DNA of 64,000 nt from Sedimenticola sp. Its GTDB lineage: Bacteria > Pseudomonadota > Gammaproteobacteria > Chromatiales > Chromatiaceae. The stretch spans positions 252,556-316,555 of the forward strand of contig PKUO01000002.1 in the NCBI GenBank assembly GCA_002869585.1, in the 5' to 3' direction. The stretch's first letter is position 1. Every line of letters begins with the position of its first letter. Under the pieces are notes generated by a model. The model searched no databases, had not been told where the DNA came from, and saw nothing but the letters and a program-made list of their open reading frames with translations. The position numbers and the translations under genes were made by a program. This document shows, one piece after another, positions 1 to 11,341 of the stretch.

Positions 1-1
1 G

Positions 2-2275
<2,274 letters not shown>

Positions 2276-2312
2276 CCTCGGTCAACCATAGTCGCTACAA
2301 GGGAAGTTGGGT

Positions 2313-3524
2313 ATGTCGGAACAAACACTCGATTTTCATCCGGTACCCGGTATTCGGCTGGGCACGGCCGCCGCCGGAATAAAGTACCCCGACAGAAAGG
2401 ATGTGGTGATTATTGAACTGGCAGAGGGTTCTACCTGTGCCGCCGTGTTCACCCGCAACGCCTTCTGCGCCGCGCCGGTCACCGTGGCCAGGGAACATCT
2501 GGCAGCCATCATGCCCAGGTACCTGCTGATCAATTCAGGCAATGCCAACGCAGGAACAGGTAATGATGGATTGCGAGCCGCCCGCGAGAGTTGCAAGGCG
2601 GTAGCGGCTGCGCGCGGCTGTGCCATCAATCAGATTCTGCCCTTCTCCACCGGTGTCATCGGTGAGCCTCTGCCGGTGGACAAGATTGCGGTCGCGGTAC
2701 CGGATGGGCTGACCTCGCTCAGTGAACTGGGCTGGGAGACGGCGGCTCGGGCGATCATGACCACAGACACCGTGCCAAAACTGGTTTCCCGCCAGTTCGA
2801 CTATGCCGGCCGGCAGATCAGTGTGACGGGAATGGCGAAAGGCTCTGGCATGATTCGACCGGATATGGCGACCATGCTGGCCTATGTGGCCACCGATGCG
2901 ATGGTCGACAAGCACCTCCTGCAACGCTGCCTGGAACAGGCGGTTGAACCCTCATTCAACAGCATCACTATCGATGGCGACACTTCGACCAATGACGCCT
3001 GTGTGTTGATCGCCAGTGGCCTCAGCGGGGCGCCGCCGATCACCGATGACAGTTCCCAGGCATTTGCCGATCTCTGTGATGCGGTGCGTGATGTCTGCAT
3101 GGCCCTGGCGCGGGCCATCGTCAAGGATGGTGAAGGGGCCACCAAACTGGTGGAGGTGCAGGTCGAAGGGGCAACAGATCTCCAGGAGGCCCGTGATGTC
3201 GCCTACACCATCGCCCAGTCACCTTTGGTGAAAACCGCACTGTTCGCCTCCGATCCCAACTGGGGGCGTATTCTCGCGGCCGTAGGTCGTGCGGGTCTGC
3301 AGAACCTGGATATCGACAAGGTGCGAATCTGGCTGGGTGATGTGAACATCGTCCGTGATGGCGGCAGGGCATCTGACTATTCCGAAGCGGCCGGACAACG
3401 GGTCATGTCCCAGGATGAGATTTTGATCCGGGTTGCCCTTGGACGGGGCGATGCCGAGGTCAGGGTGCTCACCTGCGATTTTTCCTATGATTATGTGAAG
3501 ATCAATGCCGAGTACCGTAGTTAA
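2313..3524 (+). CDS. argJ: Bifunctional ornithine/glutamate N-acetyltransferase ArgJ
   Basis: ArgJ recycles the acetyl group in arginine synthesis, moving it from N-acetylornithine to glutamate, and in bifunctional forms also uses acetyl-CoA. The 403-residue precursor has the self-cleavage motif KGSGMIRPDMATMLA; the nucleophile is the Thr at about residue 187, where autoproteolysis gives the alpha and beta chains. I prefer ATG 2313 over the in-frame TTG at 2307 because GGGAAG at 2301-2306 lies six bases upstream. The order secA-argJ-mutT is common in gammaproteobacteria. Whether the enzyme is mono- or bifunctional cannot be read from sequence alone. Confidence 0.95.
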   Translation: MSEQTLDFHPVPGIRLGTAAAGIKYPDRKDVVIIELAEGSTCAAVFTRNAFCAAPVTVAREHLAAIMPRYLLINSGNANAGTGNDGLRAARESCKAVAAARGCAINQILPFSTGVIGEPLPVDKIAVAVPDGLTSLSELGWETAARAIMTTDTVPKLVSRQFDYAGRQISVTGMAKGSGMIRPDMATMLAYVATDAMVDKHLLQRCLEQAVEPSFNSITIDGDTSTNDACVLIASGLSGAPPITDDSSQAFADLCDAVRDVCMALARAIVKDGEGATKLVEVQVEGATDLQEARDVAYTIAQSPLVKTALFASDPNWGRILAAVGRAGLQNLDIDKVRIWLGDVNIVRDGGRASDYSEAAGQRVMSQDEILIRVALGRGDAEVRVLTCDFSYDYVKINAEYRS

Positions 3525-3555
3525 GCGGTTTCCTGCCAGACAATAATCTATTCAA

Positions 3556-4497
3556 ATGCCTCCGGTTCATGTGGCTGTCGCCGTCATTCAGAACAGATCC
3601 GGTCAGATACTTCTGAGCAGACGTCCTGAGCATGTGCATCAAGGCGGGCTCTGGGAGTTTCCTGGCGGTAAAGTGGAGACCGGAGAGTCGCTGACTGAAG
3701 CCCTTCAGCGGGAAATTCATGAAGAGCTGGGAATCAGGGTGAAAAGCCACCAGCCACTGATCCGTATCACCCATCACTATGCCGATAAATCGGTTCTCCT
3801 CGATGTCCACCGGATTGCCTCCTTCACGGGTGAGCCTGAAGGTCGTGAGGGGCAGCCGCTGGCCTGGGTCGGACTGGATGATTTCGAGCTATACCCGCTG
3901 CCCGCGGCGGATGTACCGATAATCAATGCGTTACGTCTCCCGGCGGAATATCTCGTTACCGGTGCAGATCCAAATCAACCCGAGCAGTTTCTTGAAAAAC
4001 TCGAGCTTGCCCTGGTAAACGGGGTGCGAATGGTGCAATTGCGCGCGCCGGGTCTGGCGGTTGCGGCTTATCAGGATCTGGCCAGGCAGGCGCTGGTCAT
4101 CTGTAACCAGCACAATGCCCAACTGCTGCTCAACGCCGATCCACATTTGGTCACGGATCTGGGTGCGCATGGTGTTCATCTCAACAGTCGACGACTGATG
4201 GCACTGGAAACCAGGCCATTGCCGGAAGGTCTCTGGGTGTCGGCCTCTTGCCACAACTCGAAGGAGTTGGCGCAGGCCCAGCGGTTGGGTCTCGACTTTG
4301 TGGTGCTATCCCCGGTGTTGCCCACGCAGAGCCATCCGGCTGCCGAGCCACTCGGTTGGGAAGGCTTTGAGCGGCTGTGTGACCTGATATCAATCCCGGT
4401 TTATGCGCTGGGTGGTGTATGTCATGATCATCTGGAGCAGGCGCGCCGATCAGGCGCCCAGGGGATTGCCGGAATTACGGCCTTCTGGCCCGACTGA
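3556..4497 (+). CDS. mutT: Nudix hydrolase (MutT-type) fused to a thiamine-phosphate-synthase-like domain
   Basis: The N-terminal ~130 residues form a MutT-like Nudix domain with a complete Nudix box (G38-x5-E44-x7-R52-E53-x2-E56-E57-x-G59-I60), expected to hydrolyse oxidised dGTP. The C-terminal ~170 residues resemble the ThiE/TenI barrel (for example MVQLRAPG, LLLNADPHLVTDLGAHGVHLNSR and VYALGGV). This two-domain form is known in many gammaproteobacteria; the role of the ThiE-like half is not settled. The usual ThiE pyrophosphate-site motif is only partly recognisable, so thiamine phosphate synthase activity is doubtful. The gene is convergent with yacG, whose stop lies four bases away. Confidence 0.9.
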   Translation: MPPVHVAVAVIQNRSGQILLSRRPEHVHQGGLWEFPGGKVETGESLTEALQREIHEELGIRVKSHQPLIRITHHYADKSVLLDVHRIASFTGEPEGREGQPLAWVGLDDFELYPLPAADVPIINALRLPAEYLVTGADPNQPEQFLEKLELALVNGVRMVQLRAPGLAVAAYQDLARQALVICNQHNAQLLLNADPHLVTDLGAHGVHLNSRRLMALETRPLPEGLWVSASCHNSKELAQAQRLGLDFVVLSPVLPTQSHPAAEPLGWEGFERLCDLISIPVYALGGVCHDHLEQARRSGAQGIAGITAFWPD

Positions 4498-4500
4498 GTA

Positions 4501-4701
4501 TCAGTCTGGATCGAACTCGGGCGGTAAGAAGGGTGAGCCTGGATCGGTTTTATCGGGAATCTTATAGCCCTCGTCCAGCCATTCACCCAGATCAATCAGC
4601 CGGCAACGCTCACTGCAAAAGGGTCTCCAGGGTGAGCTGGTATCCCAGATGATCTGTTTGCTGCAGGTAGGGCAGGAAATTTTGCGCTTTTCTTGTGACA
4701 T
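4501..4701 (-). CDS. yacG: DNA gyrase inhibitor YacG
   Basis: A 66-residue zinc-ribbon protein with the four zinc-binding cysteines at residues 10, 13, 29 and 33 (CPTC and CSERC), followed by the family hallmark [15 protein letters not shown]. YacG binds GyrB and inhibits gyrase. It lies directly downstream of zapD in the conserved coaE-zapD-yacG order, with six bases between them, so it is probably co-transcribed. Length and motifs match the family fully. Confidence 0.95.
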   Translation of the reverse strand: MSQEKRKISCPTCSKQIIWDTSSPWRPFCSERCRLIDLGEWLDEGYKIPDKTDPGSPFLPPEFDPD

Positions 4702-4707
4702 CTGTCT

Positions 4708-5487
4708 TCAGAGAATACAACAGTTGAGTGAGAAGGGGACATCATCCTTGACCGGGGATGGACGTTCATTCTCCTCGGGGGTCAGAAAGCGGATACTGAA
4801 GCGGTGCTTGCCGCCACTGATTTCCGCCACCAGGCGGGCGTCTTTGGGCAGGCCTACCCGGATCAGTTGCGCTGGAGACTGGGCATCCAGGCTTTTCTGG
4901 AAGAATCCCTGCTCGGCAATCTCCTTGGTGGGTGTGGTGCTGCCCCTGATCAGTGACAACAGCAGCTCAACCGCGGAATCAATGGGCGTGAGTGTTTTCA
5001 GCCAATGGGTAATCTCCGCCTGGCGATACTCATGGGGCTGTTCCAGCCAGTAGTGGTAGATCGGCAGATCGAAATCGCAGCTGCCACCAGGGATGGAACT
5101 GCGCTGCATGATGCTTTTCAGAAATTCGTTTTCACGTATCTCCTGTCCAATCTGACCACTGAATCGGTATAACCGGCCGCTGATTTCATCCAGTTCACGC
5201 AGAATGTGATTCAGACGTTCGGTGTCGATGCCCGGCGTCTGGCGCATTGAATTCAGTTTGCCCTTGTGGCGATCCAACTCCTTGATGAGATCGGCCTTGA
5301 TATCGGCGCGGGCAAAGATGCTGACCATGTCCAGCAGCGCGGTGATTGCCGCACGACTGCTCCAGACATCGGGTTTCGGCAAATGGAAGGCCGATTCCCT
5401 GAATAGATGCTCCAAACGCAGGATTGTTCGCGTCTTTTCGTTGAGCGGGTGCTCGTAAATAATCTTCTCTGACGCGGTCGATGGCAT
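4708..5487 (-). CDS. zapD: Cell division protein ZapD
   Basis: A 259-residue protein of the ZapD (YacF) family, which cross-links FtsZ filaments and stabilises the Z ring. Family segments are the N-terminal IIYEHPLNEKTRTILRLEHL, the central FDLPIYHYWLEQP and the C-terminal RFSIRFL. Length is typical (E. coli 247). It sits between coaE upstream and yacG downstream, as in most gammaproteobacteria. The start at ATG 5487 gives the expected N terminus. Confidence 0.94.
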   Translation of the reverse strand: MPSTASEKIIYEHPLNEKTRTILRLEHLFRESAFHLPKPDVWSSRAAITALLDMVSIFARADIKADLIKELDRHKGKLNSMRQTPGIDTERLNHILRELDEISGRLYRFSGQIGQEIRENEFLKSIMQRSSIPGGSCDFDLPIYHYWLEQPHEYRQAEITHWLKTLTPIDSAVELLLSLIRGSTTPTKEIAEQGFFQKSLDAQSPAQLIRVGLPKDARLVAEISGGKHRFSIRFLTPEENERPSPVKDDVPFSLNCCIL

Positions 5488-5583
5488 GATAGAGATTCAA
5501 TGGGTCCGGGTAATTCTTTCGACTGACGTCAAAAGTCACAATATTCCTGCTATTTTCATATTTTTTGAGGGATTGGTAAACAG

Positions 5584-6189
5584 TTATGCCGGGTTGTGTG
5601 AGGCAAGTTCAAGATATTTACGATGGAGATTTTCCACCTGGGTATGCAACTCGCTGAATGTTCCGGTGTTTTCAATCATGTCATCCGCTGCATCGAGTCG
5701 CCGCTGGCGTGGAATTTGCGCAGCGATGACGGTTGCTGCCTCCTGCGGCGACATGCCATCTCGGGCACAGACACGCTCTATCTGCAGTTGTCGGGGAACA
5801 TCAACAACCAGCACGCGATCAACCGAGCTGTTCTGTCCGGTTTCCACCAGCAGAGGGATCTCCAGGATCACATAGGGTGTTGTTTGCCGGTGTGCCAGTT
5901 CCCACATGCTTGCGCGGATTCTGGGGTGGAGGATCGCCTCCAGATCGGCCTTGGCCTGCGGGTCTGAAAAGATGATCTGTCGCAGTTGCTTTCTGTCCAG
6001 TCGCCCATCACTGGCGAGAATCTGGGAACCGAACCGTTGTTCGATCTCTTTCAGTGCCGGCAGTCCCGGTTCCACCACTTCTCGGGCCACGCTGTCGGCA
6101 TCGATAACCGGAATGCCCAGTTCTGAGAAACAGCGAGCGACTGCGGACTTTCCACTGCCAATACCGCCCGTCAGGCCGATAATCAGCAT
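5584..6189 (-). CDS. coaE: Dephospho-CoA kinase
   Basis: CoaE phosphorylates the 3'-hydroxyl of the ribose of dephospho-CoA, the last step of coenzyme A synthesis. The 201-residue protein begins with the P-loop GGIGSGKS (residues 8-15), followed by the DADSVAREV segment that binds dephospho-CoA and the lid region with paired arginines. It follows pilD with a three-base gap (6190-6192) and is probably in the same transcript. Length is normal and there is no damage. Confidence 0.96.
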   Translation of the reverse strand: MLIIGLTGGIGSGKSAVARCFSELGIPVIDADSVAREVVEPGLPALKEIEQRFGSQILASDGRLDRKQLRQIIFSDPQAKADLEAILHPRIRASMWELAHRQTTPYVILEIPLLVETGQNSSVDRVLVVDVPRQLQIERVCARDGMSPQEAATVIAAQIPRQRRLDAADDMIENTGTFSELHTQVENLHRKYLELASHNPA

Positions 6190-6192
6190 TGC

Positions 6193-7068
6193 TCAGCTCA
6201 GGCCGGCCCAGGTCAGGTAGGCGTGATTGATGGAATCGCCCCACATCAGGCTGATCCATCCGGCGGTGGCGATATAGGGGCCAAAGGGGATAGGGATGTT
6301 TCTGTCACGCCACAGGAAGATAATCAGTAACAGTCCGATAACAGCGCCAACGACCGATGACAAGAGGATGATTTGTAACAGGTATTGCCATCCTAGCCAG
6401 GCGCCAAACAGGGCGAGGAGCTTGAAATCACCATAGCCCATACCCTCTTTTCCCGTAAGGATCCTGAAGATATGGAAGATAGACCAGAGGGAGAGGTAGC
6501 CGAATACTGCGCCGTAAATCGATGAACCAGGATCGGTGAAAATCCCGAAGGTGCTTAGTATCAGACCCAGCCAGAGGAATGGGAGCACAATTGAGTCGGG
6601 AAGCAGCTTATGATCGAAATCGATCATGCTCAGGGCAATCAGCGCCCAGGTCAGGGGCAGGGCGGCAGCGGTTTCCCAGGTGAATCCGAAATGCCAGGCC
6701 ACTACTACGGAAAGCAGTGCAGTGGCGGCTTCAATGATCGGATAGCGGGGGGATATTCCCGCCTTGCAGGAAGAGCATTTTCCCTTAAGAATCAGATAAC
6801 TGACAACAGGGATGTTTTCCCAGGCACGGATTTTGTGCCCGCAATGTGGACAGGTTGAAGCAGGCTTGCTCAGGGTGATTTTTTCTAATGATGTTTCTTC
6901 CTGCTCAATTTCCAGAAGTTCACGGCATTGAGTGTGCCATTCTGATTCCATCATTTTAGGAAGGCGGAGAATCACCACATTCAGAAAACTGCCCACGGCA
7001 AGGCTGAAAAGCGAAACGGTTGTCAGGAACAGGAGTTGGTTTTCCTGGAGTAGAGACAGAAGGGTCAT
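6193..7068 (-). CDS. pilD: Prepilin peptidase / N-methyltransferase PilD
   Basis: PilD is the inner-membrane aspartyl protease that removes the leader of type IV prepilins and pseudopilins and methylates the new N-terminal Phe. The 291-residue protein has the cytoplasmic zinc site CPHC...CSSC, the catalytic Asp in MIDFDHKLLPDSI and the second catalytic Asp in GYGDFKLL. About eight hydrophobic segments are visible. It is the last pil gene before coaE and processes the PilA encoded about 4 kb away. Confidence 0.96.
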   Translation of the reverse strand: MTLLSLLQENQLLFLTTVSLFSLAVGSFLNVVILRLPKMMESEWHTQCRELLEIEQEETSLEKITLSKPASTCPHCGHKIRAWENIPVVSYLILKGKCSSCKAGISPRYPIIEAATALLSVVVAWHFGFTWETAAALPLTWALIALSMIDFDHKLLPDSIVLPFLWLGLILSTFGIFTDPGSSIYGAVFGYLSLWSIFHIFRILTGKEGMGYGDFKLLALFGAWLGWQYLLQIILLSSVVGAVIGLLLIIFLWRDRNIPIPFGPYIATAGWISLMWGDSINHAYLTWAGLS

Positions 7069-7134
7069 TTATTATTTTAATTTCGAGTTTAATTAAGGGT
7101 CGTAGTCACTGCTGGCTACGACCCTGTTAGGCGG

Positions 7135-8361
7135 CTACACGACAGATGCCATTTTGAAAATAGGCAGGTACATGGCAACAACCAGGCCACCTACCAGGGT
7201 ACCGATGATCACCATAATGAAGGGCTCAAGCAGGCTGCTCAAGGCGTCTACGGCGTTATCAACTTCTTCTTCATAGAAATCGGCGACTTTGCTGAGCATG
7301 TCATCTAGTGCGCCAGATTCTTCACCAATAGCTACCATTTGGATCACCATATGGGGGAATAGTCCCTGCTGCTTCATGGTGAGCTGCAGAGATTGTCCGG
7401 TGGCAACATCCTCTCGCATACGCATCACTGCATCTGAATACACCATGTTACCTGTTGCCCCAGCTACTGACTCAAGAGCCTCAACTAAAGGAACACCTGC
7501 AGCAAACATAGTGGCAAGAGTGCGTGCATATCGGGCTATTGATGCTTTATTGAGAATTACTCCGAGAACAGGAAATTTGAGCAGTATTTTGTCGAGAGTC
7601 TGTCTAAATTTGCGTGAGCGTTTCCAGATGTTCGAAAGTACATAAGTGGAGGTGATTATTCCCAATAAGAGAGCCCACCACCATTCTTGCATCCATTCAG
7701 ATAAGGCAATAACCGCTTTAGTAAATGCGGGCAGATCACCACCGAAATTTGCGAACAGACTTTGAAATTGTGGGATAACAAAAATCATGATTACGGCAGT
7801 TACAACTAGTGCCACGATTATTACTGCAGCGGGATAGAAGAGTGCCTTTTTAATTTTCCCTTTGAGGGACTCTGTTTTTTCCTTATAGGTTGCAATTTTA
7901 TCAAGCAGGATTTCCAGTACACCTGCAGCTTCCCCTGCTTTCACTAAATTACAAAATAGGTCATCAAAATAGAAAGGATGTTTCCCGAGAGCTTCTGCCA
8001 ATGCCGTGCCACTTTCTACATCTGATTTCACTGCGAGCAGCAGATCTTGCATGGCTGGATTTTCATGCCCTCTACCAACGATATCGAAGGCCTGTACCAA
8101 GGGGACACCGGCATTCATCATAGTCGCCAACTGGCGGCTGAAAACGGCAATATCGCCTGCGGTAATTTTCCTCTTTCTGGCGCTCAGGAGCGTCGACTTC
8201 TTCTTTATGGTTCCCGGAATTATTCCTTGCCGGCGCAGTTCGGCTCTAACCATACTCTCCCCGGCAGCTCGGCTTTCACCCTTGACCTTTCGTCCATGTT
8301 TGTCAGACCCACTCCACTGAAAAATCATGGGCTTTTCAGTTTTTTGTGTAGCAGCTGCCAT
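7135..8361 (-). CDS. pilC: Type IV pilus inner-membrane platform protein PilC
   Basis: PilC is the polytopic platform protein that couples the PilB/PilT motors to pilin insertion and removal. Its 408 residues hold two GspF/PilC repeats (around DIAVFSRQLATMMNAGVPL and ARYARTLATMFAAGVPL) and three main membrane segments, ending in MYLPIFKMASVV, typical of the family. It starts five bases after the pilB stop, in the usual pilB-pilC order. The coding sequence is intact even though pilB upstream is interrupted. Confidence 0.96.
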   Translation of the reverse strand: MAAATQKTEKPMIFQWSGSDKHGRKVKGESRAAGESMVRAELRRQGIIPGTIKKKSTLLSARKRKITAGDIAVFSRQLATMMNAGVPLVQAFDIVGRGHENPAMQDLLLAVKSDVESGTALAEALGKHPFYFDDLFCNLVKAGEAAGVLEILLDKIATYKEKTESLKGKIKKALFYPAAVIIVALVVTAVIMIFVIPQFQSLFANFGGDLPAFTKAVIALSEWMQEWWWALLLGIITSTYVLSNIWKRSRKFRQTLDKILLKFPVLGVILNKASIARYARTLATMFAAGVPLVEALESVAGATGNMVYSDAVMRMREDVATGQSLQLTMKQQGLFPHMVIQMVAIGEESGALDDMLSKVADFYEEEVDNAVDALSSLLEPFIMVIIGTLVGGLVVAMYLPIFKMASVV

Positions 8362-8366
8362 AATAG

Positions 8367-10076
8367 TTAATCCTTAGTGACGCGGTTGATTTCTTCCAGG
8401 CTGGTTATTCCCATACGTACTTTTTGGAGTCCTGATTGTCTCAAGGAGCGTACTCCCTCTTCGTCGGCCTGTTGCTCTAATTGGATAGAGTTAGCTCCTT
8501 CCATAATCATTTTACCCATGGCATCGGAAACAGGCATTACCTGAAATATACCAACTCGTCACTTGTAGCCTTGAGTGCAGAGTTCACACCCTACAGCTTT
8601 GTATACTTTAAGGTTTGGTATCTCTTGCTACGTAAAGCCCTCTTCCAGCAAAGCTTCTTTTGGAAGTTCATCGATTGTTTTGCAATGCTCACAAAGACGA
8701 CGCGCCAGTCTCTGCGCCATGATCAGGTTGACCGATGAGGCGATATTGAAGGGAGGTACTCCCATATTAGCCAAGCGGGTTAGTGTTTGTGGGGCATCGT
8801 TGGTATGCAAAGTGGACAAAACCAAGTGGCCCGTTTGTGCAGCTTTAACCGCAATTTCGGCAGTTTCCAGGTCACGAATCTCACCTACCATTATGATATC
8901 CGGGTCTTGGCGTAGGAATGCCCTGAGTGCTTCCGCAAAGGTCAAGCCGGTTTTTACGTTGACGTTTACCTGGTTGATGCCTGGCACCTGGATTTCCACG
9001 GGGTCTTCTGCTGTAGAGATATTTACATCAGGTTTGTTAAGCATATTTAAACCTGTATACAGAGATACCGTCTTACCGCTACCTGTAGGACCAGTAACCA
9101 GGATCATTCCATAAGGTTTTTTTATTGCCGCCTCAAAGGCATCCCGCTGCTGTGGCTCAAAACCAAGGGCTTCGATACCAAGTTGTGCACTGGTCGGGTC
9201 GAGGATACGCAGTACAATTTTCTCGCCATAAAGGGTTGGGCAAGTGTTTACGCGAAAATCGATGGCCTTATTTTTCGATAAGACCATCTTGATGCGCCCA
9301 TCCTGCGGAACTCTCCGTTCAGCGATATTAAGGCGGGACATTACCTTGATACGTGCGGTCATTCTCGCGGCAGTGTTCACAGGGGGGGATGCAGCCTCGT
9401 GCAGAAGACCGTCGACCCTATAACGAACGCGGAAATTCTTTTCGTAGGGTTCGAAGTGGATGTCTGACGCTCCGGTGTTGATTGCATCAAGAAGCATTTT
9501 ATTCACATAGCGAACTATTGGAGCGTCATCAATCTCTAAGTCGCCTTCTTGGGGTTTTTTATCATCATCCATACTAAAATCGAGATTATCCAGATCAGCA
9601 TCCAGCAGATCGGACATGCTTGTGTCATTTGCACTAAGCACCTTCTCGATGTTCTTGGCGAGTTTATCTTCTTCAACGATGACGGCTTCTATGGTCAGCC
9701 CAGTGTGAAACTTGATTTCGTCTAGGCCCTGCGTGTTAGTCGGATCGGAGACGCCGAGAAAAAGTCGATTTCCTCGTTTGAATAGTGGCAGGGCGTGGTG
9801 CTTACGTATCAGCTTTTCCTCGACCAATTGTACCGGTGTGGCCTCAAAATCTAAGGCAGAAATATCGAAAAGTGGCACGCCGAATTCGGATGAAGCAAGT
9901 TCAGCAATTTTATGACTTTCGGCTAGTACTTTTTCAACTAGATGACTGACAAACGGTTGTTTGTTCTTATACGATGTCTGTAGTGACTGTTCGGCGGCCT
10001 CCTCACTCAGCAGGCCTTCCTGAATCAGCCTTCGGGCTAGGCCGCTTAAGTTGATCAGCGGATTGGGTATAGACAT
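8367..10076 (-). pseudogene. pilB: pilB, type IV pilus assembly ATPase, interrupted by two in-frame stop codons
   Basis: PilB is the hexameric extension ATPase of the type IV pilus. One frame runs from ATG 10076 to TAA 8367 and would encode 569 residues, the normal family length. It has Walker A GPTGSGKTVS, Walker B DPDIIMVGEIRD and the zinc tetracysteine LCEHC...CELC. It is broken by TAG at 8628-8630 (after LLEEGFT) and TGA at 8559-8561 (after TQGYK). Homologues have Glu near the first position and a strongly conserved Gly (GYKGRVGI) at the second, so GAG>TAG and GGA>TGA explain both. The uninterrupted N-terminal part (8628-10076, 482 codons) keeps the ATPase core but loses half of the zinc site and the C terminus. 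The reading frame is unchanged between and after the stops. Real nonsense mutations and sequence error cannot be told apart here. Confidence 0.9.
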
Positions 10077-10538
10077 CTCTCGCTCTCGTCTGTTCAGTAA
10101 TAGGTGCCAATCAACATTGACGTCTAGGCGTTTGAAAACGAATTATATTCTCCACGTTGGTATTGGTTTGGATGGGGTAATTATATTTCTTAAGATTCAT
10201 TACTCGTATCAAAACAGCCTGATTTTTTCACAGGCAGGATTTCATGCATCAACAGGTTTCGTAACTTTACATATTCTGTACAGTCCACATATTAACCTGA
10301 ATTATATGTACATACGTTAAAAAATAATAGTAATCAATTGAAATTATGAGAGATTATGCTTTAAGTGTACGGGTATTTTTACAGATTTTATTAGCTCGAA
10401 AGTGCATATTCCTGCTTTAAAGGGTGTTTTCTTTATCCCCACAAGGAAAAGAGACCGCCGAAGCGGTCTCTTTTGGCATCTCAGAGATCTATGCTAGGAC
10501 GCTTTGCGTACTTTGCATTCTCTCATGCCTCTTCCAGA
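10077..10538. other. Intergenic region pilB/pilA, no gene
   Basis: This 460-bp AT-rich stretch separates pilB from pilA. It contains the pilA terminator at its right edge (10447-10474). The rest should hold the pilB promoter and leader, but I cannot pick a convincing -35/-10 or sigma-54 site. The open frame 10051-10320 on the plus strand shows no family features and I do not regard it as coding. Confidence 0.5.
10447..10474 (-). terminator. Rho-independent terminator of pilA
   Basis: A perfect 12-bp stem (AAAAGAGACCGC and its complement) with a CGAA tetraloop lies 65 bases beyond the pilA stop. On the minus strand it is flanked by A and T tracts, so it can work as an intrinsic terminator. 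Confidence 0.88.
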
Positions 10539-11060
10539 TTAACGACATTCGGAGGGAGCATACTTGGCTGGCAATGTGCCTACTGCAGCAGTGACCAAAC
10601 CGCGGGTGGTTGCTGTAGTGCTGCCAATTGAAGCGCATGCCCAGTCGACAGCGCCTGTTACACCAGCAGCTACGATTGCTCCCTGTACGTTTGGTGTGAA
10701 TACCAGAGTTGTTCCTGCTGCATCCGTTGGAAAACCGGCAGTTGCGGCAGCTTCCAATGTGACCGTGATTGCGCCATTTGTATTGTCAATTTGGATGTCG
10801 TTAACATATTTGGTCTGCTTGTCGGCAATAGCTCGTGCGTTGTATTCGTTCGCCGCTGCAGTTACACCAGCCAGCCCGTCGCTTTGGAAGGCTTCGCTGA
10901 TTAAACTCTTGGGTGAGGTGGCCTGAATAAGTGCTTCAGAAACCTTGCTTCGCACGGTGTAGTCCTGATAAGCCGGCAGTGCAATAGCAGCCAAAATACC
11001 AATGATCGCAACTACGATCATGAGTTCTATCAATGTGAAACCTTGTTGGATCTTTTTCAT
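10539..11060 (-). CDS. pilA: Type IV major pilin PilA
   Basis: A 173-residue type IVa prepilin. It has a short basic leader (MKKIQQG), the PilD cleavage site QG|FTLIEL with Glu at mature position 5, and the hydrophobic N-terminal helix ([21 protein letters not shown]). The C-terminal region has two cysteines (DWACAS and SECR) that can form the D-loop disulfide. A strong ribosome site, AGGAGAG, precedes ATG 11060. The gene has its own sigma-54-type promoter and a terminator, as expected for the pilin regulated by PilS-PilR. Confidence 0.96.
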   Translation of the reverse strand: MKKIQQGFTLIELMIVVAIIGILAAIALPAYQDYTVRSKVSEALIQATSPKSLISEAFQSDGLAGVTAAANEYNARAIADKQTKYVNDIQIDNTNGAITVTLEAAATAGFPTDAAGTTLVFTPNVQGAIVAAGVTGAVDWACASIGSTTATTRGLVTAAVGTLPAKYAPSECR

Positions 11061-11143
11061 GTTCTCTCTCCTAGAGGGAAGGGTTGTTAGTTACCTGAAG
11101 TTCTGTCAATGAACGAGGGCTTCCAAGTTCTGGTTAAGAGTAA

Positions 11144-11158
11144 GCAGGTGTCGTGCCA
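11144..11158 (-). promoter_or_regulatory. Sigma-54 promoter of pilA
   Basis: On the minus strand the sequence is TGGCACG-ACAC-CTGC, one base off the TGGCACG-N4-TTGC consensus, with GG and GC at the correct spacing of ten bases. It lies about 85 bp upstream of the pilA start. PilR-activated sigma-54 promoters are established for pilA in Pseudomonas. Confidence 0.88.
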
Positions 11159-11310
11159 GTTTTTTATTTGATGGGGTTAAAAAATGCTGAAAATCATAAC
11201 TAGTTGGCAAAAAACAATGAGTTATATGATTGATGTTGCTGAAAATTATTAATCCAGACTGCACCCGACTTGCTTTGCCGGATATGTTTTAGGTTTAAAG
11301 TTATAGACAT

Positions 11311-11333
11311 AAAGTGACAAAATTTGTCACTTT
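11311..11333. repeat. 23-bp perfect palindrome between pilR and pilA
   Basis: Two 11-base arms (AAAGTGACAAA and its complement) are separated by a single A. The palindrome begins nine bases past the pilR stop and lies about 150-190 bp upstream of the pilA sigma-54 promoter. It is too AT-rich to be a strong intrinsic terminator; an operator or activator site for a dimeric regulator is equally possible. The TGTCAC arms loosely recall the TGTC half-sites described for PilR, but this is only a resemblance. Confidence 0.55.
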
Positions 11334-11341
11334 TACTCAGA

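Noticed and set aside
8367-8627. Frameshift as explanation for the short pilB
   Set aside because: Translation in the original frame through both stops gives the expected PilB C terminus without any shift, so substitutions, not indels, are responsible.
10081-10440. tRNA or small RNA gene in the pilB/pilA gap
   Set aside because: No cloverleaf or conserved T-loop was found; the region is AT-rich without stable structures apart from the pilA terminator.
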